A stretch of DNA of 64,000 bases from Ascarosepion bandense (Eukaryota; Mollusca; Cephalopoda; Sepiida; Sepiidae), in assembly GCA_037127315.1 (NCBI GenBank), contig JBBBDQ010001153.1, positions 5,308,001-5,372,000 on the forward strand, read 5' to 3'. Below are positions 13,420 to 26,300 of this stretch, piece by piece. Both the position numbers and the translations under genes were made by a program. Each line of letters starts with the position of its first letter. The stretch's first letter is position 1. The notes under the pieces are model-generated. The model was not told the DNA's origin. It searched no databases and saw only the letters and a program-made list of their open reading frames with translations.

Positions 13420-14400
13420 GTGGCTGAATAAAGGAAATATTAAACTAGATCATCTTCATCAGCACGTGACAAGAAAGCGAAAAATTAACGCGGAGAGCGG
13501 TGATGGCCTTCGACTTTCTGCCACTTTTGGAAGTAACCATAAATTTAGGGATTCAGAAAATTACATTCGTTGGTGATTTGGAGGCTGCTGTATCAATTAT
13601 TCCAAATTTCATGTAGACATTTATTGGAGCTAACACAAAGAAACCCCTATTGGGATTTAACTTCTTAAGTTTTTATGTACTAAAAGCGCATTGTAAAAAT
13701 AAGTTGTTCTACACAATTACGAATAAGGAAGTGACGCTAAGCTGTCAACATGTGTATTACACGTTTCAGTCCATGAAGATAAAATGTAAGAGAAATCTTA
13801 CAAAAATTATGGTAAGCCTAATTCGATATTCCCCATCGGGACCCTAACGCAAAAATCAACAGTATTTAACAGCAGTGAAACAGGGAGCAAACCTTCAGAA
13901 TTTGCAAAAGTGCGAAATGAAAGTGTGATATGGCCAAGAAAGAATGTAAAAACCTTCAACAAGCTGGCATAATTTCCCCTCCCAAGTCGGTGGAGTTTTG
14001 CATTCTACATACTGCCGAAAACGGATATCATGTACAGGCCAGTGGGCGACTACAGCCAGCTAAATAGCATTACGAAACCGGACCGCTACTCAGTTCCAAT
14101 TCACTAGCGACGAAATTACATGGAAAGATATTTTCAAAAATTGATCTGTCATCTGCATGTCACCATTTACCAGTTCATCTTGTTGATATATGTAAAACTG
14201 CTATCTTCAATATAACTATATGCCTTTTATGCTGCGGAACACCACAAGTACCTTTCAAAGAATGAGGAACTTTGAGTGTACAGTTGTGTACATTGATGAT
14301 ATTCTAATATACTCCGAAAACGACGATTCTCATTCTAAATATCTGGATCAATTATTTCAGAAGCAAGTCTTCTTGGCATAGTTAAAACAACTATTTATTC
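13420..14400 (+). pseudogene. Ty3/gypsy pol fragment with RT (YIDD intact)
   Basis: A degraded gypsy polyprotein piece. Recognisable reverse transcriptase blocks appear in order, in shifting frames: 'AGIISPPKS', 'MYRPVGDYSQLNSITKPDRY', 'HGKIFSKIDLSSACHHLPVH', 'CKTAIFN', and the catalytic 'VYIDDILIYSEND' (14287 on), followed by 'LDQLF'. The RT would copy element RNA into DNA. Multiple frameshifts and stops break it. Upstream, 13420-13560 may be the end of the protease or linker region but is not diagnostic. No LTR of its own was found; the solo LTR just downstream is a separate insertion with its own target duplication. Confidence 0.8.
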
Positions 14401-14911
14401 CAACCCCGAAGCTTCACGCCACAATACTTCAGTCATTGGATCTAGTAGTAATGAAAAGTTACATAAGCTGCTTCAATGGAATAAACAAACATGCGACACA
14501 AAACTGAAGAATATTAAATAATAATATAAACTGATAGATCTCCTAAACATGAAAAATGAAATTGTGACACCATCTTCCCCCGGACTATATGTTGCGTGCG
14601 TTAACTAGCCGGAAGTTAGTCGCACCTGAGTCAGCAGCTGTTCGCTTCCGTTCCTTCCCCAGGTGATCGAAGATGTCAAGTGAACAGTCGAAATCTTTCA
14701 CTCTGCCACATTGTGAATTCTGATCTCAGAGAAAGCTGCGGACCTGAGGGAAAAAGGGCGGTCGTCTTCGTGCTGCATTTCTCGACAACTGAAAATCAAG
14801 AGGCGATTGGGTGCATAATGCAGAAAAAGGGAAACAGACAAGAACAAAAACAAGACAGTAGCAAAGGCCAGTCTATGTGGTTTAATTATTATACTGTATC
14901 TCCTTGTGCAG

Positions 14912-14913
<2 letters not shown>

Positions 14914-14957
<44 letters not shown>
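14914..14957 (+). repeat. (GA)n microsatellite in the solo LTR
   Basis: A pure GA run. The same LTR position in the other two copies has only a short 'AAAGAGAGA' stretch, so the run expanded after insertion. Confidence 0.95.
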
Positions 14958-14958
<1 letters not shown>

Positions 14959-15482
14959 AAAAGAAAAATTAAAAGAAAATACAATCCAACATTTTTCAGA
15001 GTCCACAAATTACTGCTGCTACTATGTATGTTGTTGTTAGAAATAATACAGTCTTTATGCTCCTCTCCCCTCGGAATTCTGCTTTAAGCGGTCTACATGT
15101 TACTAGCGTGGTGCGAGGGAGAACGAGAGAGAAAGAGAATCATTCCGCGTTTTCACTCCACGTGTTCCAAGCGGTTCTCGCGTCTCTCTGAAGTTCTCTG
15201 TTCTGTGTCGTTCTTACTTGATTTTAAAATCCGTTGTCTTTTTGTTGAAAACCGTTTCAATATGGCGTCGGGTGGTAAGTAATCGGAATATTTCTCCATT
15301 AAAAATCTAACGTCAATTTCGTGCATCTGGCTTAAATCCTCCGTTTAAGATTTTAGGAATTTGGAGACACGATTCTAATGACTTTATACCTGTCAGCGTT
15401 AATTATAATTCCATCCTTACGTGGGTGGCTTTTCCAAAATCGACCGATAATTTCCATTTTTCAGTCGATCTTTTATTTCCTT

Positions 15483-15484
<2 letters not shown>

Positions 15485-15523
<39 letters not shown>

Positions 15524-15540
15524 AGAGGGGGAGAAAGAGA
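15485..15540 (+). repeat. (GA)n microsatellite in the solo LTR
   Basis: A second purine-rich GA tract in the same LTR, at a place that is only an imperfect purine stretch in the other copies. A short (CT)n run follows at about 15685-15719. Confidence 0.95.
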
Positions 15541-15684
15541 AACGAATAACTATGGGAGAAAGAAACAGAATTCCCTCCTTTCCAGGGCCAGCTGATCTAT
15601 TTCCGATTGTTATCATATCAGTCGATGTCATTTCGCGAACGCCTTGTGATTTACCTTTCTTCTATCTCTCTGCTACCTCAGCGC

Positions 15685-15717
<33 letters not shown>

Positions 15718-15848
15718 TCGTTTCTAAAAAATGACAAAAAATATACACAGAGATATTCTCCAAATATCTATTCCGGTGTTCGAATCCGGGTTCCGTCGAT
15801 ACTTGTTTTAACGTGTGTGTATAAGGAACACTTACAGTGTTACAAAAT

Positions 15849-16714
15849 GAGTACTGTCTATGAATGAAATCTTTTGTTCAAAATTACGAATAGGTGACAT
15901 AATAAGACGAAAGATATCTGAAGAAAGCCGAAAGCTTACAACAGTCAAAACAGTGTGAGTATAACACATCAAATACACTAATCCGAATTAAATATTATGT
16001 AATAACTTCTAATTTCAGAAAATATGGCAGTAAACTTATTTGTTACTCTTATTCTAATGTTGCTTTGTTTTCTTAGTTTCCATCAACTTCACATTTGATT
16101 TGATTTTAACTACCCAGAAACCTATGCAGATTTGTTGTTACAACACGGATAAATTACGACGAAATAACTTTTTTTCGTCTCCATATCTTGCAGCTCTCAA
16201 GGATTAAAAGTTCATTATAACTACGACTAATCCGGTATGCTTTGAATGCTGGTTGATTTAATAAAAGAAATGTCAAGTGCAAATAGCTTGATGTCTCATA
16301 TCTTTCAGGTTTATAAGGCACTAAACAACACTGTCGACTTCACTTTTACATTTTTGCATCGACATCCAATACTTTTACAGACTTCTTTATCTTTTCTAGA
16401 CAAGTATCTTAATTGATATCTTTCTTAAATAAACTATAGTAGAATTTTTTTCACTTTAACTTTAGACTAAATATGGTCTCTCAAAATGAGTGTCATTATC
16501 GAGCACACCATCATATTGGAAAATCAGAATACAACACTTCACTATTTAAACAAGCATTAAAATACTATATACATTTATGATAAATACACACTCAATAATG
16601 ATCAATTGTTTTGCTGACGATTAAGCAAAACACAAATTTCCAGTCAAACGATTGAGCTCATTCATGAGTTTCATCAAGCCACGTGTAATTTTCAGTGCAA
16701 AACAAATATTTACT
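15849..16714. other. AT-rich DNA, no recognised gene
   Basis: Only short unrelated frames were seen. Confidence 0.45.
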
Positions 16715-17590
16715 TTCTCAATGAATTTTCGTTAGTAATAGTGACATTTTTGTTAGTTGCATTTTCAAATGTCATGTTCCCGTAAGGTTGATGCAACAAT
16801 TGCTCACCAAGGTTTCCTTTACTTTAATATCTATGATTCTCTATGGTGGTTAGAGGAGAGCAACTTTGTTTTGGAGGCATTGAAATGTACAGACCATTTC
16901 CTACTCCATTCCATGTTTACTTTGTCAACCTTGGCAGACTTCTTATTGAGGCAATAGTAAATGGTGGTGTCGTCTGTATAGATGCGTACTTGGGAACTGA
17001 TTACATAGGAAGATCATTAATGAAGATCAGAAAAACGTAGGACCTAGGATATAGCCTTGAGGACGCACGCATCCGTATAAAAGACTCTTGAAGTTTACCC
17101 GTTCAAAACAACTTTCATTTCACAATTTGATAGGAACAATCAGATTAAATCAAGCTATCACCCAGAAATACTGTTGCTCTGGAGCTTGCACAGAAAACCA
17201 GCATGCTACAATCTGTCAAATGCTTTCGAAATATCAAGAGCAACAGCTCGAGCTTCAGCGTTCTTATCAAGAGCCTCGTATATATATTCAGCGATGGTCG
17301 TTAGTATATCAGCGGTACACCTGGTAAATTGAAAGCCATACTGCTTATCAGAGGATTGGTTGTGAGATGCAAGATGTCTAACTATTTCAGTATAGATAAT
17401 TGCCTCGAATACTTTGCCAAAAAGAGGTAAGAGGCTAATAGGGCGATAATTAGAGGGGTCGGAGGGTTTCTCAGAGTTCTTAAAAACAGAAACTACAGAG
17501 GAGGACTTCCAACAAGCAGGAAGCAGTGAGAGAATATTTACAGAATTTGGAGAAGACTGGATCCAGCTAATAGGCATTTTTAGGACGATG
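16715..17590 (-). pseudogene. LINE reverse transcriptase fragment
   Basis: A non-LTR retrotransposon ORF2 piece. From 17577 downward the - strand reads 'LPACWKSSSVVSVFKNSE', 'PSNYRPISLLPLFGKVFE', 'SDKQYGFQFTRCTADILT' and 'AVALDISKAFDRL'. It continues in other frames with 'FLIFINDLP' and the catalytic block 'IYTDDTTIYY' near 16960-16990, then 'EWSRKWSVHFNASKTK'. This is the canonical order of RT motifs of the Jockey/CR1-like group. Catalytic Asp residues are intact in both motifs, but frameshifts and stops break the frame. The endonuclease and ORF1 are absent, as expected of a truncated copy. Confidence 0.9.
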
Positions 17591-17809
17591 ACTGGAATTC
17601 CATCAACTCAGTTTGTCTTATGAAAGTCAAGCTTAGAAATTATATTTGAAACCAGAGATGGGAATATATATATATATAGTTAACTAATCTGAAGGTTTCA
17701 TTATCATTAAAATTAAACATTTATTTGATTTTTGCAAGAATTTCCAAGTTATTGTTTTTTACCGGAAACAGCTCTAAAATATATCTATAGTAATCTTTGG
17801 TGCGCTGAT

Positions 17810-17991
<182 letters not shown>

Positions 17992-17994
17992 ATA

Positions 17995-18140
17995 GAAAAA
18001 AAACTTTTAACCAAAATCTCGAACGTGTTAGAAAAGGTTTTAAAAATGTTTAAATACATAAAAATACTTTGTTCTTTTTTTTTTAATAATAATATAAAAC
18101 TTTGACTATAAAAATTTGGTTTTGTTAAGTTTAGGGTATT
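17995..18140 (+). repeat. Relative of the 62.6-kb palindrome (one arm)
   Basis: 'CTCGAACGTGTTAGAAAAGG' followed by AT-rich sequence with 'AAAATACTTTG' resembles the left arm of the palindrome at 62575-62922. It begins immediately after the microsatellite. Confidence 0.5.
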
Positions 18141-21100
18141 TTTACAGTGAACTATTGGCAGTACCTAGTTTAAATTCGTATGTTTGTGATCACAGTTACT
18201 TAATTTTTTCTTCCTGTCATTCTCTGTTTGATATAGACTGACGAATTTAAAGCAATGATTCTCAAAAAAGCGTGTATTTACAACTAGGGAAGTAACTTCA
18301 AACTGGAAAAGAATTTACTTTAAAAAATGTGTACATATTTCAAATGCAATACTAATAAAGGAGATACTTTAAACTTACCAATCCGTTACACTTCCCAAAA
18401 TCCAATCAAACACGAGAATTTTTTATTCATGGGAATCTTCTTGGTAGGACGAAAAGTATTTTTATCACCTCTTATAACGATAAGGGTACCCTCAATATTT
18501 GACAAACAATTTGGTGCTTTAAACTGAATTTATTTGGGAAAATTCAATTATTGCAGTTTAAAAATTATGCATTGTATAAAGTAGTTCGAAAGAAGTTTGT
18601 TTTGTAGGATTTTTTTCATTCATTCCTGTGATTCTATTGCACTGTTATATTCTACTTAAAAAGATTAAAATGGATTAAAAATAGACCTTCTGTAAAGTTC
18701 AACGTATTCTGGTATTTTTGGTATCTACTGGAAAACACTTGTGGTGAAGTAATAGTAGTAAAGACACTGGCTAGAAATAAGAACATAAAAACAAGAAAAT
18801 AATATTTATGGATTCAGTTAGCAATAAAATGCAATTGAATTTACTGTTTCAAGCCTGTCAAATTTTTCTGCATCACTGCACATGAACCCATAAAAATGAA
18901 TGAATATTTTCACATTTCTTTAGGAGATACTAAATAATCTGCACTGCAATTCTATAGTAATTATAGTAATAAATAAATTTACAATATTACTCTGTAGTAA
19001 ATGAAAATCTATATCCCGACATATAGTTGATTAAAAATTTAATGTATGTTATAAATAAAACCTACTCAGTTTATCAAGGGTTGCATAAATAGCTCGTATT
19101 AAAATAATTTCCAGTTTTTACAGTAGGATAATTTTTCTAATAATTTCTCTTCTTGATATCACAGATTACATTAACACCTGATGTGTGGGGGAAAGCGAGA
19201 GAAAGATATAATTCATTTGACAGTTTCCTAAGTGTTTTCTCGCAAAATATAAGATATCAAAACATCCTTTCAACTGTTAAGACACTAGTGTTTGTCCAAC
19301 AATGATGGGAACTTTTGTTGAGAATATCTTATTCAGTTAAGTAAATGTAGTCTGAGATACTACTAGAGAAACAATGACAATGAATATATGTCCTACGAGA
19401 CAATAATCTAGTGAATTAAAGTGGTGTTTATAAATTTGCTGACATAGTAATTATCAGTAAAACAGAGCAAACAATAACTGAGTAGTACTAAAAATAAAAG
19501 CAAGACGAAATATCCCTAAACAAGGGCATCTACTCCTGTAGATTAAATAAAGGATGTGGTTCGGAATTCCTCTAGGTTACCCGGATCGATATACGCCTGA
19601 TGAAGGCCGACTAGGTAAAACGACCCAAACATAAAAAACAACAAAAATAAAGTTGATGACAATAGTAAATAATGATAATTCAACATACCAGAAATTCAGA
19701 CAGAACATAAGTCACGTGCTTAAAATCTACATCTTTTACTTCTTTCATGTGTGTGTGTGTGTGTTTTTTTTTTTTAATGTTTTACTTTTATGTCCTGTGT
19801 CCATTCAGAATGTGAGTGATAATGGCTGCCCGGAACATTTTATCCTTTTTTTAAATTTAAGCAACTTTTAGCTTTTTAATAGATCTTTGTGCCTTTGCTC
19901 TACCTTCCCATTCTACTAATTCATTAGGTGTTTATTTGTAAGTGCCGATCTTAAATAAGATTTTAATATTACTGGTGCTTAGATGTTTTTTGTGTTTTCG
20001 GTTTCTCCCTCTATCGCAGAATATTTCGCCCATGTGTCAATTACATCTTGTTATCACCAAACTATTTATCTATTTGCATTTCTTTCTAACGTTTTTGCCT
20101 GGGATTTCATCATTCTTTCTCAGTTTTTGCTGTTTTTGTTTTATCAGCTAGAGAAATTCATCGATCATCTATTTTTTCTTTGTTTTTCTTTCCTTTGGAC
20201 GATCTCATTCACTAATGTTACAAAAGGTTAAGTTAAAGTGTCCTACTTTCAATTCCTGAGATCTTCTAATTTGTCGTATTTGCTCTTAACACTCTTAACA
20301 CAGCATACACCGTTTTCTCAACTGAGTTAGAAATGTTAATTTTGATTTATCTTATATATCAAGAAAACAAAAAGATTAACTTACTTTAACCCAGTACTTC
20401 TACAGTGACGACCTTAAACTTTCTTCAGTTATGTTTTATTTTGTAAACTAAGAAATTAAATAGCAGTTTAGCTCGTATTCATTAAACAGCAAATAAATGC
20501 TCACATTTGTTCTGTTCGACATTCGCGGTTTTTTGGTAATAAGTAAAACAACTCTTTAAGAAAGGTGTCCTCAGCATGTTTTGAATGTATGAAAAGATTT
20601 TTATTCTTTTTTTTTACAGATAAAACTCCAAAGATTATTTCAGGTACCTATCTAAAACTGTCAATGACTCCACTATAATATTAATATTATTATGATACAC
20701 AAAAATGTCATAATATTCAGATATGCCATTTGATTTGGATTTAAATTAGTTTTGAGATAATGACAGAATTTGTGTTTAAAAGAAAAGATACAATATCTGA
20801 CCGCACAACCCGAACTTAGTCTAAGCTTTTTAAATACGGTGATTATTTCTTTTAATGTAAAATCCCGAATTATATAATGATCAGTTTTTGATTATTTCAA
20901 GAAAAAGGAGAGTCATAACGGAAACGAAAATTTTTAGAAGAGCTAGGATCACCGTAACATATTATGCAAACCATTATATAAGCCACGAAAATATGCATAT
21001 CTCTAGTACTTTCTTGCAAATTCTCAGTTGATTAACTTTTGATCAGCCCAAATATTTACTGAGCCTGAAGTGTAAGTATCTCCAAAGAAACTCGATTGCC

Positions 21101-22150
21101 ATGGTTTAACATGAATATTTCCAAAGGAAAAATCTTTCTTGATGTTTTTATTTTAGTTTTAATTTCAAGTTAATTATAAAATACGTTGCTGTATTTCCAA
21201 TATGATTTAAATTGACTGGAAGAAGATTTTCCAACCGCTAAAAATTTTTGATTTTAGCGCCATTTGTTAGCATAGTGTAATTCTCTTTTTAAAAATTATC
21301 TTAAAAATAAACTATACTTTTTTAAAATTCAATTTAAGAAATATTAACTGATTTAAAGCTTGATTAACCTGATTGGAACACATATTAGGAACTATTAGTT
21401 TAGAATGTTTCAGGATGTTTTTTTTAGCACTGAGGCAGGTGTATATTTAAGATGATGACTTCTTGACTGACAGACGGAAGTTTATCTTATTTTTTATTCT
21501 ACGGGGGATATATTTGTAAAAATTACTTGAGAAATATAATGTAAAATCTTTTTTTATATATAATTTTTAGCTGCCCATTAATCTTTAAAAATTTAGGAAA
21601 ATATTCTTCATAATCTAATGTTTCATTTAATTTTAGATACTTTGATTTTAAATGTACCATAGCTGTTCATATTTTGATAATGTCTATAATGTCAATGTTT
21701 ACAAAAATGGGCACGTTTATGCACACACAAAACAAAATTGAATTTTTTCAAATATTTCTGCTTGCTGAATTGTAGTAAGTTTTCCCATTCATGATTAGTA
21801 AATACAATTTTTACTTAATAACAATATCACATAACCGGTACAAATAAATACAGCATTTTAAAAGATTTAAACTTTTATAAATTATTATAATTAAAATTTA
21901 ATAAAATAATAAATAAAAATATTCTTGTAAAAATTCATTATTCTTTGAATTTTTTCTGAAGACAAGAGTCCATAATATATCTTATTCAAGAAAACAATTA
22001 AAACTTTTCTAATTATAAAATGACTTAGTTTTATTGAGTTCTTTATTTTACAATTCAGAACAAATTTTCGGTCATTGAGGTGGTTCCTGATATACAAAAT
22101 TAAAATTATTTAAATTTTCGAAGTAGTTTTGTGTATAACTAACATAAAAA
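18141..22150. other. AT-rich DNA, no recognised gene
   Basis: No recognisable protein family. If the distal first exon is used this is intronic. Near 19585-19620, the stretch around 'CGCCTGATGAAGGCCGACTA' is less AT-rich and looks like a mobile-element remnant, but I could not assign it. Confidence 0.4.
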
Positions 22151-22455
22151 TTCAGTCAGTTAAGTGCCATACGTGGTACACGCTTGAACGATCATGTCTC
22201 GAAAGAGACATGACTGACTTGGCAGATAATTATCCCGCAGTAGGTTGCCATTACTTTCTGCAGTAGACTGGTTGCCAGCCAAGGCTATAGAACCCAATCT
22301 CTCCTGTTATTTAACCCATAACTGTAGGGAAGAGACGGATTAATACCTTTCCCAAGATTATTTGTACGTAAATGAATGCAATGAATTCAACTGGAATTCA
22401 AACTCGGTTCCCCGATTTGTCGTTCCGAGCTGATATCCACTGCACCACAACGCAT
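22151..22455 (-). mobile_element. tRNA-derived SINE, copy A
   Basis: A roughly 305-bp copy of a short interspersed element, present twice more at 25362-25670 and 35418-35722. Its head (right end, - strand) has a tRNA-like promoter: an A-box-like 'GTGCAGTGGATATCA' and a B-box-like GAATTC-containing block. The body includes 'GGTATTAATCCGTCTC', 'ATAGAACCCAATCT' (shown on +) and a conserved tail with 'CAGTCATGTCTC' and 'GTGCCATACGT'. Such elements are transcribed by RNA polymerase III and moved by a partner LINE. Confidence 0.85.
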
Positions 22456-22515
22456 ATCCAAAATTAAGCGGTACAAAAATTAATTTCTCAAAATTCCATA
22501 AAATAAATAAGTGAA

Positions 22516-22517
<2 letters not shown>

Positions 22518-22552
<35 letters not shown>
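22518..22552 (+). repeat. (TA)n microsatellite
   Basis: A pure TA run of about 35 bp. Confidence 0.95.
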
Positions 22553-22558
<6 letters not shown>

Positions 22559-23105
22559 AACATTTTCTTAAAGAAATGTTTTAGCATTCTGTCTTCTATG
22601 ACAAAATGCAAGTTTGGAAATTATAATTTGTTGTACGTTAATTATTTATAATGAAGTGTTCTTTTCATTTTTTGATAGATTTTATTATTTTTTCTACCTA
22701 ATTAAAAAGAATTAGGTATCATATTGCTTTACGATATGTAAAAAAATGTTCCTCATACTATGGAATACTGTAAATATTATTAACACCTAAACGCAACACT
22801 GAAAATTCTCTTACGGGTATTCTATTTATCTACATACATATTTATGCATGCATATTTTTACACAATATATGTATACAAAGTATATGGCTATCAGAAGATC
22901 TTTCCAAATGCTAGAGGCTAGTGTTTGTTGAGCCGGTTACTCATCTTTGATCCGCTGAATTATGAGGTTAGTCTTTAAAAATCAATATCAAATAGTCCAT
23001 TGAATCTGCTGCCGATTAACTATCTAAGCCAATCAGCTTCTGAATCAAAATTATAGTAACATTTTGAGCACGTGTCAACGACGTACTGAACTGAGATGTG
23101 AGAAG

Positions 23106-23114
23106 TATAAATAT
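23106..23114 (+). promoter_or_regulatory. Candidate TATA box of proximal retinochrome promoter
   Basis: TATAAATAT lies about 129 bp before the proximal ATG. Transcription would then start near 23135, giving a 5' UTR of about 100 nt. The local sequence is AT-rich, so a chance match is possible. Confidence 0.4.
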
Positions 23115-23234
23115 TGGCTATTTTTGCAATTAAGAAAACAAAGTCTAATTCCGTGGCCTAACAATTAACTAGTGGTTTATTTCACATCAGTATAGGTTTA
23201 GATTGCATTTACTTCGGAACATTTGAAAGTCGCT

Positions 23235-23319
23235 ATGTTCGGAAATCCTGTAATGACTGGTTTACACCAGTATACTATGTGGGAACATTATTTTACCGGA
23301 AGCATTTATTTGGTACTTG
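23235..23319 (+). CDS. Retinochrome proximal exon 1 (coding part)
   Basis: Encodes residues 1-28 and the first base of Gly29: MFGNPVMTGLHQYTMWEH..., ending IYLVL(G). The donor is G|GTAAGT at 23320. It covers the extracellular N-terminus and the beginning of TM1, and is nearly identical to the squid N-terminus. Confidence 0.96.
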
Positions 23320-26300
23320 GTAAGTAACTCAATATTTTTATTCGTTATCTGAATGGCGGTATTTATCAGCAAGTTAAATAAAATATGTAACCTGTAATCT
23401 GGACAAATCTCAAAAACTATTATCCGTAAAAGAGCTAGTCAAATCTTGAGAACATTACTGGCACATGCGTTAAGTTCCACACGAAGAATGCCCAAACCTG
23501 AAGGAAATCATAACTTACATTCATGCCCTAACATGTTTTCAAAATAACAAAACGAAGCCTATCATATTTTGTTGCAATTTATACACGTAAGTTTTGTTTT
23601 TCATAGTGATATTACTGAGATTTACAAAAAGAGCCTCTTGGCCGAAATATTTAAGTAAAAAAGAGCCTCTTGGCCGAAATATTTAAGTATTACCAAATTT
23701 TCTGCAAATAATTTCCATCCAAAATTGTCCTGTAATTAATCTTTACAAATATCAAGATATAAATACACCAAATTTTATAGATAGATATAAGATTTCGAAC
23801 ATCATATTGGAACTACTAATTTAGCTGGCCATTACTATTATAAAAAGAGTTTAATTCTTACTGCATGCCCAAGCTTATGACCTAGTCTTAAACTGGACTT
23901 GTGAAAAATTCAGTTAGATCTAAAATTCCAGTAAAATTTTGTTTTAATTAGTACCATTTCCTCATTATAATAACTTTATTAATATTACATCCAGCAACTG
24001 GTTAATCATACTAATAAATAACTAAATTTAATTTATAAACAATTAAAAGGTATAGCAAATTAATATAAATTTAATAAAGACATTTCGATGACCACTATTT
24101 AACAAGTTCGCAGTGTAACAGTTGTTACTTGATGCTTGTCAAGATTATTCAGACAATAAATATAACTCATTGAATAAGCAAGCCTATTTTTATTTGAATA
24201 ATTTTTATTTTAATTATTTACAAGAATGTTCAGTTTTATAAATTAATTTACTTTTAATGGTATTTGTAAATATAGGGTATAATAATACTCATAATGTGAT
24301 TTTTTTTACATTTCCCGGAAGTATGTATGAGCTTTTATTAGATTTGTAGCAACTGTTGAGTTTCTTTAAAATCAGAATCGTAATGTTAATCTTTATCATT
24401 GTTTTTGTTGTTGCTTTTGTTTTGTTTTTTTGCTTTTATTTTTCATTTTTATTTTTCGTTTTTTATTCAAATATAAAATTCGCAAATCCTAGCTGTCATA
24501 AAGCGAAAATTCATAACATGTAATATGCCTTCATTATCATTTTACTAATACTATTTAAGTTTTTTTTTTACTTCAAGATTTCAGTAAGTAAGTATAATGT
24601 ATAAACTGTGTTAATGTCATTATTAAGAATAGCGTAGTTTTCGGAAAATGAGAAAGAACTCTAAGCATTTTACTTGGCTTGGATTTAGACTGACTCTTTT
24701 TAATCAAGGTAGGACCACCACTAGTACGCAGGAAGGTACAGTGAGAGAAAAGACTGGGTAATGTGTGTATTGAAGAAGGATGAATGCGACAGCAAGATAG
24801 CAAATGACAATTAATATTGCATCTAAATTTTGAGAGATTGCACCTATCAAGGAAATAAGTAGATGGAATGGAGTTCCACAGGCAGGAAGTGCGAGTAAAA
24901 AATTGTTGGAGTAGGCCTGGTGGTTACATTTAACTATTTCAACAATGGAATGGTGGGACTTAAATGCCAATCTAGTAGCACGCGTAAGTTCACGTAGACT
25001 GAGCAACAGTGGGGAGCTAGCCAGAGAAGTTGCTATGAAAATATTTGTAGAACAGATAGAATGAAGCCACATCACATCGATGAGAAAGTGACTGAAGTCA
25101 AGATGCCAAGTCAAAACCTATTACATTGCAGATCCTTCTTTGGATTTTGTCGGGATCCTCGAGATGAATAGTAGAAGCACCCAACCAGATATGCCAACAG
25201 TATTCGGAGTCGGAGTCCGTTTCCATATCATCTTTGGCAGTTTTCATCTTGAGACGAGAGTAAAAAAGGGAAACGTACAGATATTTAAGATACCCAGTCT
25301 TTATGAAATCCATGAGAGTGTTAGTAATCTGCTCCTTCCACAATTTTGGTTCTCGTAATTATGTGCGTTGTGGTGTATTGGATATCGACTCGTAGCGAAA
25401 AATCGGAATGCCGAATTCGAATTCCAGTTGAATTTATTGCATCCACTTAAGCGCAAATACCCTTGGAAAAGGTATTAATCCATCACATCTCCTTCTAGCT
25501 ATGGGTTACATAGCAAGACAGATTGCGTTCTATATCCTTGGTTGTAAATCAGTATACCGTAGAAAGTAATGGCAACCGAATGCGAAAAAATCTTCTGCTC
25601 AGTCAGTCATGTCTTTTTCGAGATATGATCGCCCAAACATGTATCACATATGGCACTTCACCAACTGACATAATTAATGGTGAATCTGTAATAGTGTGTT
25701 AAATTAGGATAAATCATAAATCTCTAATCTCTTCACTTATTTTTCCTAATTGTCTTTTCCTATGCTCGTAAAGTATCTTCCAATTCTACGCACAACGCAT
25801 CTGGAGTAACTTTGCCTGACTTTCCACTATCTTTGGTCTTATTTTATTTCAAATTTTCATCAACTACCTTCACGGTGTTATCAGTTCTCAACTTAGTATC
25901 TTCACTGATGACACAGCCATCAATGGTAAGTTTGATATGTCTTATATAGTCAAAATGGCAACACATCTTGAAAATGACCTCCAATCTCTTGGCAAGAAAT
26001 GGCCTTTTAATTCTACCTTCTCCAAAATTAACCTTTTTGTCTTTTAATAATCTTTTTATCCTTTTAATTATCTTTTACTTTTCATCAGTATGGCTATTTT
26101 TAACCTTCACGAGAGTAACTCATTGTGCCTTTTCAGTCTAAAAAAATAAAAATTAAAAACAACTACACCGTGGCGAGGTGTCCAGAGAGAATAACAATAT
26201 TATTATTAAATTAATATTTATTTTTTCTATTTATAATTAATAAATAATGCCAAACGTTAAGCAGATTTGTTACAAGAACATTCACTCGTAAATGAAGATT

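Larger units (their letters stand above)
14563..15844 (-). mobile_element. Solo LTR of the 45-54 kb gypsy family
   Basis: It runs from TGTGACACC to AGTGTTACA and is flanked on both sides by AAAT (14559-14562 and 15845-15848), a 4-bp target-site duplication. Internal sequence matches the two LTRs at 45179-46334 and 52776-53977: the 'TTGCGTGCGTTAACT' region, the 'CTGATCTCA' region, and the shared end 'GGAACACTTACAGTGTTACA'. Orientation is given as - because in the complete copy the internal genes read on the - strand. It is longer than its relatives because of (GA)n and (CT)n expansions. A solo LTR arises by recombination between the two LTRs of a full element. Confidence 0.8.

Noticed and set aside
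14680..15734. Frames with long Arg-Glu or Leu-Ser runs
   Set aside because: They are translations of (GA)n/(CT)n repeats inside the solo LTR.
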